Shown here: positions 25,101 through 36,821 of the stretch, in pieces
Layout of the letters: each line of letters starts with the position of its first letter
How positions within the stretch are numbered: the first letter of the stretch is position 1
From: Setaria digitata
Taxonomy: Eukaryota > Nematoda > Chromadorea > Rhabditida > Setariidae
DNA: 64,000 bases
Reading direction: 5' to 3'
Assembly: GCA_003640385.1 (NCBI GenBank)
Contig: RCAB01000298.1
Span: 1 to 64,000 of the forward strand
The notes under the pieces: generated by a model
What the model was told of the DNA's origin: nothing
The model's input: only the letters and a program-made list of their open reading frames with translations
Databases searched by the model: none
Position numbers and translations under genes: made by a program

Positions 25101-28100
25101 TGGGTATCAATTCCAAGGAGAATGTCTTTGCTAAAAGTTAATTAGCTTGAAAGTGATATCACGCTGTTCGTCTGTTTTTGTCGCTTTATTGCTGTTTGCG
25201 CTTCATCCACATACAGCTTCCTGGGTCGGTCAATTTTACGACAGCCGAAGAACTGGCAATACGTCAGGAGCTATCTGGTGGTGTGTTACCTGCTGATGTT
25301 CACTACATCGCTGTTCAAGACCATATCCTTGTGGTCCCGAATCATCTTTATCAGGCAGTAAGTACTAGCCATCAATAGGTGTGTCTGGTACTATAATATT
25401 TTTGACTACTAGTTTCTCATTTAGAGATAAAATTAAGCAGCTGATCGCTGAATTTTCGCATGTATTACTTTCCTTCACGTTTCTTATTTGTCCTTATTGC
25501 TTACGAACACTTAGGGCGCTTTAGCATCGATGGAAACAGCATTGTTTTTAGGCTGTATAACTCTTGAAATTAAAACTAATCTCGAATTTTATTTTTTATT
25601 GAGTTCATCTTCTTGTAAAAATTGGTTTCAAGCTGAAGTAAGCAAAGGGCCATTTGTTTGCTCTTCCCATAGATTAGACGGTGCAAAAAATCACAAATAA
25701 GCAGCTTTATTGAAAAATGGATAGCAAAACTGGTGATGCAGCACTTTAAACATTCAGCAGAACCCCTATCTAGTAAATATTGGAATTCTGTTGGCAATGA
25801 TATTGTCACGGTGTTTATTTCAGATGCGTAATTATACGGGAAAAAAGGCGCAATTTGGTTGCAACGATATCATTATGCTGATTACTGATGGAGCACCGAA
25901 TTATTTTAAGCAGATTTTCCATCTATATAATAAAAATAAATCAGTGAATGACTTGATCATCTCAACATTCTTTATCGGCACAACCCTGATACTGTTTTTC
26001 TTTTTTTTTATAGATCTTTCGAATTTTTTTGGCCTGTCGTCTAGAATTATAGTTTGGGAGATTGGGTGACCTAGGTAACCAGAATCTAAACTCGTTTGTG
26101 CACGTTCAGATAAATGTATTAGAAGTCACAAGTTAGTCGTACTTAATTTTGAGAAATTAAGGTCTTATTGTGGCAATTACAGCAAATGGTAATTGTAGGT
26201 TCGCTTCTTTTCATTTCTGATAGGAGAAGAAGCTACAGACGTAGCACAAGTTAAGTGGATGGCTTGTGAAAACAAAGGCTTCATGGTGCATATCAGTAAT
26301 TTGGCAGATGTACAAGACAAAGTTCAGGTATCCAAAGTTACTTGCGTTTGTCTTCACATGATACAATTGATACTTCATGCTCTGTTTAGTGCGAGTTGTA
26401 ATTGCAAGCCTTACAATACAGCAAACTAATCAGGATTCATCGGTTTGTTCCTTTTTTTCAGCAAGGAATGGGGCTAGTAATCCAGTATCCCGTGGTATTT
26501 TGTGGTAGCTCATTGATGATACATCATAGCTGGTCGTGACTTTGCTCCGAATTATTTAATATTAGAAAAGGTGTAAATGGTGCCGCTGCTAGTGTACTTT
26601 TTTTACTATCACTCCTACTGTGCTTGTATGTAACCCAACAGTTGTTATTTCTTTATATCAATTGGCTGTAGGGTTTAGCAATTTTTTCGAAAAGATCTTT
26701 ATTTTTAGCACTATATCAAAGTGATGAGTCGACCGGTCGGTAAGCATGGTGTAAATTTTGGTGAAAAGGATGCGATTTGGAGTGGTGTTTACAAAGAACG
26801 ACTGGTAAGTCTGTTTTTAATTTGTTTTTTATGTGTTTTTTATGTATACATATGTAATAAAATGTTCACTTATCTAAGTTTTTTGTTTCTAATATTTAAG
26901 TAATAATAGTTAGATTCAACAATGTAATCTTTTGCTATTTAATTAGAGAATAAATTTTGCTTTTTTTTTTTTTTCAGCTAACAGTCAGTCAAAATCCAAT
27001 AAAGAAAGTAAGTGTCGTTGTCATTGTTCTTTTTGCTTTATGTTGCAGTTTTTTGACCAGTAATTCATTTTATGTATGCTAATCAGAGTTTATTTCATTC
27101 CTGATAATTTCAGAAATCTCGCATCAAACGTGTGGATCCAAGGGTTAGTTGTGTGCTATTCTGCAAAATTTCACTTTGATTATTTCCTGCTGATATATTA
27201 CATTGAACTTTGTGTCTTTTTAATTTTCGTAAACATTAAAAGACAGCACCTATATTCACTCTCTTATGAATATAAATCACTGCAGTATTTATTACCTCTA
27301 TTTGACAGTGGAAATCTAACTTCTGAAAGTGAAAGCTAACTTTGACAGTGGAAATCCCTGACATAAAATTTCAGAGCTGAATGACATGAAATCTGCAGGA
27401 AAAATTTGTTTGCATTTGCAATTTCTCTTCATAAATTATCTATTCTCTTATCATCTGTTTTCATCTTTCTTCAACCCTTCTCTTCACTGATTTTGATTTT
27501 ATCAATTTCTTTTTTCTTTTTCTTATGAGGAGGCGAGATTGAACTCGTAATGTCTTAAAAAGGTAGCCGGAAAGTGTTTTCTTTTAAGACAGAAATGCTA
27601 GTCACAACCGTAAGTTATCCAGTGATCCAAGATGAAGAGCTGATGGGTGTTGCTGCCGTTAGTGTACCAGTCACTGAATTGGCACAGCTGGTCCATAATC
27701 TAAACGTAAGATATGTTAAATTATTTTAACGTAAACCTGATATCCACGCACTATTCAGTTGCTGAGGTTCTTTATTGTGCAGTTGGTTGCAGAAACTAGT
27801 CTATGGCGGTCATGAATTCCATGATAATGATCGGAATAATGAAATTAACCACTTAAAGTTTTCATTTGGCTTAGAAAATTTTTCTTTAACTTGCAGTTTG
27901 GAAGTAGGAGTTATGCATTTATGCTGGACAACAATGGTTATGTGATGTTCCATCCACAAATGCGCCCTCTGGTAAGTATGCAGTGTTGCAGATAAAACCC
28001 GCTAGTTCTGGATGCAATATCCAACCGCTATCAATTATCTGCTAACTGTAAAACTAGTTATAAGGCTATTGGAATTCTATCCACAGGTTATTATAGCAAG

Positions 28101-31100
28101 GAGCAAAGAATCCTTGAATATCATATTCACTCTTTCTATTATATTCAACAAGTTTAGACACACATTTTTTTTAGGACCCAGAAACAAAACAAATGAAACT
28201 GAATTACAATAATATTGATATTTTGGAACTAGAAGTGCCTCAGAATCAACAAATAGTTAGTTTTTTGTTCCATAAAAGTTCTATTCTTTATACTGTTGAA
28301 AGTCAGGGCTTGTTCACAAAATCGTCTCTTCCTACATCATGCTCATTTCCTTCCCGACCTTTATCTATTGATTTCATTTTAATTTACGTGTCTCTACTGG
28401 CAGTTTTTTAGTTAAACGATCATTTGTCAGTGAAGCATCGTTTACAGTACGATACTAGTGAGGTAAAATTCTACGGCATTGCTGGTTTCCTTCTATTTGT
28501 ACCTTACTGCATGCTACACCTTTCCATGTTTGCGAGCATTTCTTTGGAACTGAAAGAACTGATCAGTTTTATTTTATGAAACACATTCTTAGAAATCCCC
28601 GAAGATTTTGCGTGGTAATTTCCAGCTCAGCTCTCCTGAAGTTTTCCTGCCGTTCTTGCATACTACACTTGTGTTTTTGACCTTTTCTTCCTTATTAAAC
28701 CTAGTTTGATCATACACCAGTTATTTATTTGTTCAGTGGTTTTTTCTTTCTGAAGAAACGATTTTTTATTTTGTTCTGTGCACTCTACACCAACTCAATT
28801 TATTTCAACAAAAAAAAAAAAAAAAAAAAAAAGGAATAAAAAAAATAATTGGTTAATATTTCAGATGCGTCGTTCAATGATTAACTGTGATAACGCCAAC
28901 GCATATGCGTTGGATGTGCTGTATGCAACAGCTAATTTGGTAAAATTTTCTGAAATAAGCAGTAGTAATAGTAAACGAGTTAAATAATTAATAAATAAAT
29001 TAATGGTGAGGATAAGTGAATAACAAGAAATAAATAAACAGTAATAATAAATAAGTTGTAAATAATAAGTCACTAAGTAAATAATTAATAAGCGGATTAA
29101 TTAATAAGCAAATAAACAACGAAACAAGTGACAAATAATTAATAATAAGTATTGATATAATAACATTATTAAATTAATTAATAATAATAATGCATTGATT
29201 GCAGGAGCGTGTGTACCGTCAATCGAACAAGTATTATTCAGAATGCTTGAAACAGTCACTGTTTACGTATGGCTCTTTTGATGAGTACTTTAGATTAATA
29301 GTGTTGAAGGTCTTAGTTGGAGAGGTGTGAGATGGTTTTCAATTACACAATGTTTTACATTAAAGCGGAATGTGCTATGTATTTATATGAAGTGAGCGCT
29401 GATTTTTGCAGTCATGAGTTCAAAACTGGTTATAATGCTAAAAGGATGTGGTGTTGAGTATTTAAAACGATATATGGTGTTATCTTTTTCATTGCAGTAT
29501 CGGAATAGCAGTAGCAAAAGGTGATGAGAAACGAATAAAACCAAAAAAGGAAATAAACTATGGTGATGTGAAGCTGCTATGGTATGATATGCCGAACTGG
29601 CTGATGCATCCTAGATGGTATTTTTTTTTTGTTTTTTTTTACTCAAGTGAACTCTGAATATGATTTTTATTTTGCAGGCGTTACTGCCTGCTGAACGATC
29701 AGGACACGCAGTTGACTCCTGAGACTGCGTTTCGTGAATATGTCCGGAAAATGCGCATTGATGGTCGTCTACCTAAGCTTTGTGAATATCGAAAACCTCT
29801 CGTCGATCGCTTCCTGTTTGATATGAAGGCAACAAATGGTTTGACCAACTTATGGGATGTCAGCTGGAAGGAAAATAAAAAGTAAGTGAAAAAAAAGGGG
29901 AAGTGTAGCTTCACTCTTCATATTCACTAATTCATCATAACTTGACTATCCATTGTTTTGGCTTATAGTTTATTATATCAGTGGCCTCACAGCTAAATGT
30001 GGACTTTTTGTTGCAGTTAATGATTTTTGTAGGAAGCAAATTCATCTGGTTTGGTTTGCTACTGCTTCGGGTATGATAAAATATTGGGATGAGTTACCGG
30101 ATGGCTTGACAGATGTCAGTCCTAACTCGTCACCAATAAATGTACCGGAAAACACTGCATCAGCATCGAAGCAATCACCAGCTAGCCCAAGTGCACAAGG
30201 AACGCCGAAACAACAAATGTTTGTTTAAAATTGTTGTGGAGCATGTCATGGAAGGCTGAAAATGTTTTGAGTAACTTCAGGTTGCTATAGCACATTTTCT
30301 TTAGAAGTTGTCAAGAATATTCATTCTAGTTCCAGACGCGGTCACGTTGGACCTTATTTGCAATAATATGACAGGATTATTGAAGTTCGGGTGGTGTAGT
30401 TTGATTTAAAAAAAAAAAGAAAAAAACATCTTTTCCAGATAAGTCTGGAATCACAATCAGATTAATTTACAATGATTTCGGATAGATTGAATTTGCTGTG
30501 TCATTTGTTATTCAAAATGTTTCCTATATACTGACTGGGGATACTTTTTGAATTTAAAGATGAAGTAGCAAATGGATTCTTTTCAGAAGTTATCGCCACT
30601 TTATCAGAGACTTGAATCGTCGTTCCAGTGAAGATCAGTACTTTCAACGCAGCGTTCGAATGCCAAGACGTTTGATTGTTGATGTGAACAAGAAAAGTGT
30701 GTATGATAAACCTTTGTTAGAGGTGAAGAATGTTTGGGGGCTAAATTTTCTACTTATTTTTTTTTAAGCCTATCTGTGGTATCAGAAGGAGACGCAATCT
30801 GCGTATGGTCATCCAGAAAATATTTCACTTCTTCTGACGATTACCAAAGCATTGGATATTGATGGTGCTCTAGTTGGTGTGGTGGGAATGGAACTAACAC
30901 TCGATTATATGGCAAAATTAATGGGGAAGTTCGGTTGCGGACCGCAGGTGAACCATTTCTTCTTGTGGTTTCATCCTAATTATTCATTTTAAATAAAGTC
31001 CCGGAATAAAATTTTCTAATTTTAGAAAAATTATCACATATTTCATGAAGCTTACTGTTTTATGGCAGATATTTGCAGGATGAACGCAAATGGTGTTTTT

Positions 31101-33138
31101 TGTTGGATGAACATGCGTATATTGTTTATAGTAGTTTGAATACTTCCGTGAGTAGTATTGATGGATTTTCGGGAGAAGAAACAGAAATGCCGAAAACTTT
31201 CAATCTGTTAGGACGTTGGTTTGGGACGGTGAATCGAATTACAGAAAGGACGATGACACTGTTGCTAAAGAATAATTATTACACTGAGTATGCTTAGGAA
31301 ATTTCAATGGATGCTTGCTGTAGTCAATATTTCCGAGGCCTTTCGTCATTTTAGTATTTCATAATGTTTGTTAAAAAGTATCGAATTAATATTAAGTGTA
31401 ATTACAATTTTTTTTTTTTTTTTTTTTTTTTACAGAACAACTTATGTTGATTATCAAGCAATTTGTAAGCAAAATGAAATGGTCATGTATGCTGCTAGCG
31501 CTGCTCTCAGGGTAAGGTGAAAAATCTTGTCTGTAGATTGCTTTACTAGCATTGTTGTGATGAATACAATTTTTCTTTTCGCTGCATAGTTTAAAGTTTT
31601 TTTAAGACGGAATTTTCGAAAACCTTACAAAAGCAAAACTAAGAGTGCTGAAAAAAAGGCTAAAACTACGCTACTTTCAGGTGAATTCAATACTTAGGTC
31701 ACTGATGTGGGTTTTAAGCCGACTCCTTGCATTATTACAGAATTTCGCCACTATTCAAATATTTACATCATTACTGCATCCTTATGTTGCTGGTTTGATT
31801 TAAATTTCCAAAATTAAATGCAATTTATGTGCCAGATGATCGACATATCACTTCATTTCCAACTTCGACAAATTAATAAAACTATGCATCATTACCTTTC
31901 GATATTTCTCGTTAGGAATGCTTTCTATTTTTTCTAGGTTTCGGAAAAAATCGATAAGCATCAGATTAGATTAAATTTAGCCATAGTCAACTCAGGTGAA
32001 AAATGTAGCTTTCAGCATATACAGCAACATTTACTGGTGATACCGACACATTTTCATGCGACAAAGCGGCAAGGTACTATTTAGCTAATTGGGGCATAGA
32101 GGATTGGTCAGCTAATGGATCAAGTCAAAAAATGCCGAGATCATCAGCACTAATAGCCGATAATCTATCCGAGCGTCCGTGCAAGCATAATCCGGCTAAA
32201 TGCGCTGTGTAAGTTATCTGCTTATAGCATTCATTTTCTCAGATTTTTTTGTCCATCCGCTTTGTAATATCGAACTGTTTTTAATGTTTTCTTTTACTTT
32301 AGCAAAATGTATGCCCACTGGGTCCCAGGTACCAATTTATTGTTGGTTATTATTGTGCAAAGTAATCCAACATCTAGCTCATCCGTTTGCTATGATGAAC
32401 TACGGTGTCCTCTATCTATACCACCTGAATTCAAGACGACATATAGTCAGGTTAAGCAACTTTCATTTTAATTTTTATCAATATATGGAAAAGTAAACCT
32501 AAATGTTCCAAGAAATTTTTCAGAAAGATTCTAGATAAGAAGCAAGCATTGTTTTATAACTTAAAACCAGTAAATAACAGTTTAATTTCCAATAAAAAGA
32601 AATCTGGCAAGAATAATCTATATTTGTATTATCCACTTAATATCTTGTTCTTAGCTACTTGCAGGTGGATAACGCATCAGACAAACAACAAGTGACTGAA
32701 TCCACAAATGTAGTGGATCCGTTTTCCGAAGATGTTGATGACAGGAGGTGTCGACATGTTCGTGCGAAACAGCGCAAATCGCCATCGAAATGCATACGTT
32801 CTGATGAGGTTAAATTCACTCATTGCAGATCACTTTTTTCATTTTATGGAATCAACCGTTAACTTTTAATTGAATCGGAAGTTTATCGTAAAAATGTTTA
32901 TTTTTTATTTTAAGCACGTGCAGTTACTTATTTGTAAAATCTTGCCATTTCTTTATTGAATTCAATCCCTTTCTATATGAAATCACGTAGACTGTTACCT
33001 TTTTGAGAATAAATTATGTAGTTTTTTGTTGATTTTCAGAATGAATCACAATATCCATGTTCACAGATGGCATATCCTTTGGTACCAGCTGTTCTGTTAA
33101 TCGCTTCCATTTGCTGGATCCCATATGTCATGTTATAA
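22195..33138 (+). CDS. Voltage-gated calcium channel alpha2/delta subunit
   Basis: Thirty-three exons: 22195-22301, 22492-22573, 22802-22909, 23141-23299, 23440-23548, 23729-23857, 24015-24081, 24226-24376, 24459-24536, 24698-24787, 25217-25357, 25824-25977, 26224-26327, 26709-26804, 26978-27007, 27114-27143, 27589-27705, 27897-27971, 28175-28255, 28865-28939, 29205-29284, 29498-29617, 29678-29881, 30033-30218, 30587-30696, 30769-30947, 31079-31287, 31436-31511, 31590-31680, 32016-32208, 32303-32450, 32665-32808, 33040-33138. The 1273-residue product is an UNC-36/TAG-180-like extracellular subunit that brings CaV channels to the membrane and shapes their gating. Signal peptide ~1-30; VWA_N region; VWA domain from ~265 with MIDAS DMSGS (270-274) and [13 protein letters not shown]; Cache-like segment [13 protein letters not shown] (~592-604); cysteine-rich delta region; hydrophobic C-terminal tail as in GPI/membrane-anchored members. 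Two introns appear to be GC-AG (after 22909 and 25977). Exon 25217-25357 may be optional. Which C. elegans paralogue it matches is undecided. Confidence 0.93.
28810..28832. repeat. A23 homopolymer in alpha2/delta intron
   Basis: Pure A-run in the intron just before exon 28865-28939. Confidence 0.95.
28980..29200. repeat. AATA/TTAATAA-rich simple repeat in alpha2/delta intron
   Basis: Degenerate AT-only sequence with recurring AATAA and TTAAT words between exons 28865-28939 and 29205-29284. It leads directly into the acceptor at 29204. Confidence 0.8.
31408..31431. repeat. T-run at alpha2/delta acceptor
   Basis: A 24-nt T-run directly before the TACAG acceptor of exon 31436-31511. Confidence 0.95.
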
Positions 33139-36100
33139 TTTCTTAAATTGTTAAAAAAAATTTTATAGCCGTAGCTGTGACAGCAAAAATTTTCCATATT
33201 ACATTAAAGGTGTTGATTATATTATATTATAATGGCGAATGATATTTATGATGAGTTCCACTCCGTTAATTTTCCTCTGTTCGCAATAACGGGTAATGAT
33301 ATTTGACAAAACAGTTAATCATAAAGAGGAAAATATATCTCACATAAATTAAGTTACTTAATCTATTTTTGTTCACATTAACTGCATAATTGTTACCACA
33401 AGCATTCAGTCTGCAAAATCTTGAGCCACCTAGAAAATTAAATAGCAGTGAGGAAATGGAAGGCGGATTCCACGGAAGCACTAAATTTCACAACAAGAAG
33501 CACGTTATCCTCTTCTTAATGATGCTATTTAATTTTCTATGTCTTCTAGGCTGAAGGTTATCAAATTATATCTTTTGTACTAGTTCTAACCTTACATAGG
33601 GCATAATATGGGTTTCTTACTGCAGTTATGTAAATTATGTAGCTAGGTAAATTTAAATGAATTTTATTTCTGCATAAAGAAAGTCCGACTTTCACTGTTC
33701 AGTTGAATTTAGTCATATTCGTTAATTGTAGTTTAAGGTCTCTAGTGAAATACGTTAAATTATAATTGGGTTGTATAAATAGAACAATTTTGAATATAAC
33801 TGTTGAACGCACAACATAAATGAAGTTGCTATACAAAGAGACGTTACGCAGTCTTTGAAGTCAAAACATCTGTGTCTCCAATCTTACTCCTTTATTAGGA
33901 ATAAAGGACAGCAGTATTGGGCGAATGTTTCATCTAGTCGACGCTACAGAAATAGTCTGTTTGTATAGGTTTGGAGAGGTGAAATGCAAAATCTGAAATT
34001 TAGCATTTCAGTGAGAGCGAAGTGATATTATACAGTTAATTATTTTTGGATGATTGGTATTTCTGCTCCGTTTCCTTTATATTGTTGATTGTAATAGTAG
34101 AGAGTGGTTTGTCTGGATGGTTGGAAGGTTGGTTAGCTGTCAACTACGCATTTACTAACTAGGTCAGTTCCGGATGAAAAAGAAATGCTGCTCTTTCTCA
34201 CTTCTCTCTACAACTGAAAATTGGTCCACTAAGAAGGCTTCCGATAACAGCCAATTCCAACTCATTTCCCGAAGTCTCCCTCCTCTTCTCGAGTGCCTTT
34301 TCTTCCTCGCCTTTTTTATCTTTCGCCAGCTATTTTAGTTGTGTACCAATCTACTCTCTCTAATTCACCTATCCATCATTCGTTTTCTGGAAATTACCAA
34401 CATCACCGATCATACTTGAGCCAGGAATACCCTTTCATTCTTTACTAAATATCTAGTGATGGTTATTTTCTGTCATCTCCTTGCCACTCTCATCTCTCTT
34501 ATAATGGAGAGTTGCAACCTAAGGTTGCATTTTTTGATCCATTTCATTAATCTTTTTCCTCTATGTGTATGACAGAAATCAGTTAGGCCGAAGGAGATTT
34601 CATCTGCGTAACTAAGACTGTACCTTTACGGTAGCTTATTCACATTCACTCATAAATCTTTTTAATGTCACCTTGACAGATTTTGTGCTCGATTGTTTGT
34701 TATTGATGAAAAGTGGAAATAATTGCAGAAGCAAAGGAAAGGCATTAAAATGAAGGCCTGAATCCCATAATCTTTCCAATGACAATACCTTACATTTTGA
34801 CGAGTGAGCAATAAGAAAGTGGAACCAAAATAATTTGCAGGTTTTAAAATATAACTGCCTCCAGTAGAAGTTCAATCATCTTAAGAAATTATTTGTAAAA
34901 TGCTATTGCTCATTTAGACTTAAAGTCTGGCTCAAGAATAGCGGGACGAAGATTTTGAATTTCAGTCGACTTTAAAAAACTGAAAATGATCTGGCTATTT
35001 TAAACTATTGATTTCTTTTCATATTCCCTTGCTTCGGAAGCTTTTCAATAGGGTGGAAATGCAAATTCATTTCATCCATTATTCGAAATGCTGTACTCTC
35101 TTTAGGAGGATTATGAAACGGGAAACAAAACTTTTAAGATAAATTTATCTTAATTTCGTTCTCTATTAATCTCGAAGCACACTTGATAGCTGCAGTTTTC
35201 TGATTTTATTCGGAAGCATAAAGTATTATAAGTGAGCAAATGTGGAATGAAATTGAGAAATCGTTATATGACTTACCCCTTCGCAGCATTTTTCTGTCTT
35301 CGTATTTCCAATAGTGGAATATTTTGGTTGCACTATAAGTGATGGAAGAACGTAAAAGGAGTGAGCAAAGAAACGGCTAAAGTCTAGCAGAAGGAGAAGA
35401 TAAGCCATAGTAAGTTTGTCTTGAAATGAAAGAATCTTAAGGCGGGATAGCGGATGTTGTATAGAGTTATGGTACTAGGTACTTTGTTTTTCTTGTTTTT
35501 TATCTTTTTGAAGAATGAACAAACGAAACAAGAGTAGAGGAGTGATTGCTATTCTTTTCGATGTTGTAACACGCAATTTGTGTAACACTTTTCATCAACC
35601 AAATTTCCTAATACATCTCGAAATGTTTAGAAATTTTGTTGTTTTATTTTCCTCATGTATTTATTTCAACAGATCAAATGTTCTCCCAACTGAGTGATAC
35701 TTTTGGAAGACGTGAAAGTAGGCGGCTGCCAGTAGATTTGGCTGTTTTTGTCAATCCCCTCATATCAGTGCCCTCATTCCTCTTTGACGAAAATCTTCAC
35801 ACTGTTGTGATCTGAAGAGGTATTGGGACAGAAAGAAATAAGTAGAAATGGCATAAAATCAGTTGGCAAAATAACTCATCGCAACAGTTCTTACCTATTT
35901 TTTTTATTATTAAATAAACAAATGGAATGAAAGAAATGAAACTTGTAGCTGACGAACAAGTAAACTTCACTGTTTGTGCATTGAAAAGATGGAGTATGTT
36001 GTTGGCTAAATTTCCGTGACTGAGAATATATTGAGGCCTTCGAAGAGCTTGAGAGAATATAAATACTCATGTGGCCCTTGAAGTTATCCCATTATCGCAA

Positions 36101-36821
36101 GAGGAATCTGAATTTATCGCCTCTCTTCGATACTTCTATCTTCTATTCGCTTCATTTCGACTGCCTGTGACAGCTTTAGAGTTGATAACCATTAATTTTT
36201 AGTACTCACTCGTTTTTGATTTCATTTTATTGAAGGAGAAACTATGCATATATCTTACTTACTGATTCATTTAATTCTTTCCATTATGCATATTGAAAAA
36301 AATTCATCGACGAATTAATCCTTTAATATTGTTTTTTTTTCTCTTCAGAATATGAAAAATGTCATATTGTCATTCACTGATTTCTCTGAAGTGTGAAGTC
36401 GAAATTAGGATGTGATACAATATAGTTATATCGCAGTTTGCTAAATAATGTGCGATGTTTTGAATTGACTGATCAGACAGTTTTGTTTCTTTTTGAGCTA
36501 TGGATGGTGTTAGATGTACTGCTTCACATTATAGAGCAATTTTGGAGTGTTCAGCACTTTGCATTTTATGATTATATCCTGAAAGATTGTTGCAAAGTTT
36601 TGAGAAGGAAAATTGGATAGAACATTTTTTTTTCTCTCTCGTTCGTTTTTGACATTCCAGCCACAGCTAATTAAACATCAGAATTTTAAGATATCTTTTG
36701 GGATTGGTTTGGTAGTGCAGGCCTTACTGCTGCTATGCTCCGGGACGACATGTGCTACTGTTACTGCTGGCAAAAACAAAGAGGAGCAGATGCTTGCTTG
36801 GAGAGCTGATTATTCTTGTCT
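33139..36821. other. Region between alpha2/delta gene and three-finger protein gene
   Basis: A 3.7-kb gap with no recognised coding exon. A pyrimidine-rich acceptor ending at 36660 (ACATTCCAG) could be the trans-splice site or a 5'-UTR intron end for the downstream gene, giving a 161-nt leader. A 70-codon frame at 36613-36825 overlaps the start codon but has no usable donor in the right phase. Confidence 0.45.

Noticed and set aside
31930..31975. Possible alpha2/delta exon after TTTTCTAG at 31937
   Set aside because: Reaches a stop within a few codons in the required phase; the acceptor before 32016 fits instead.
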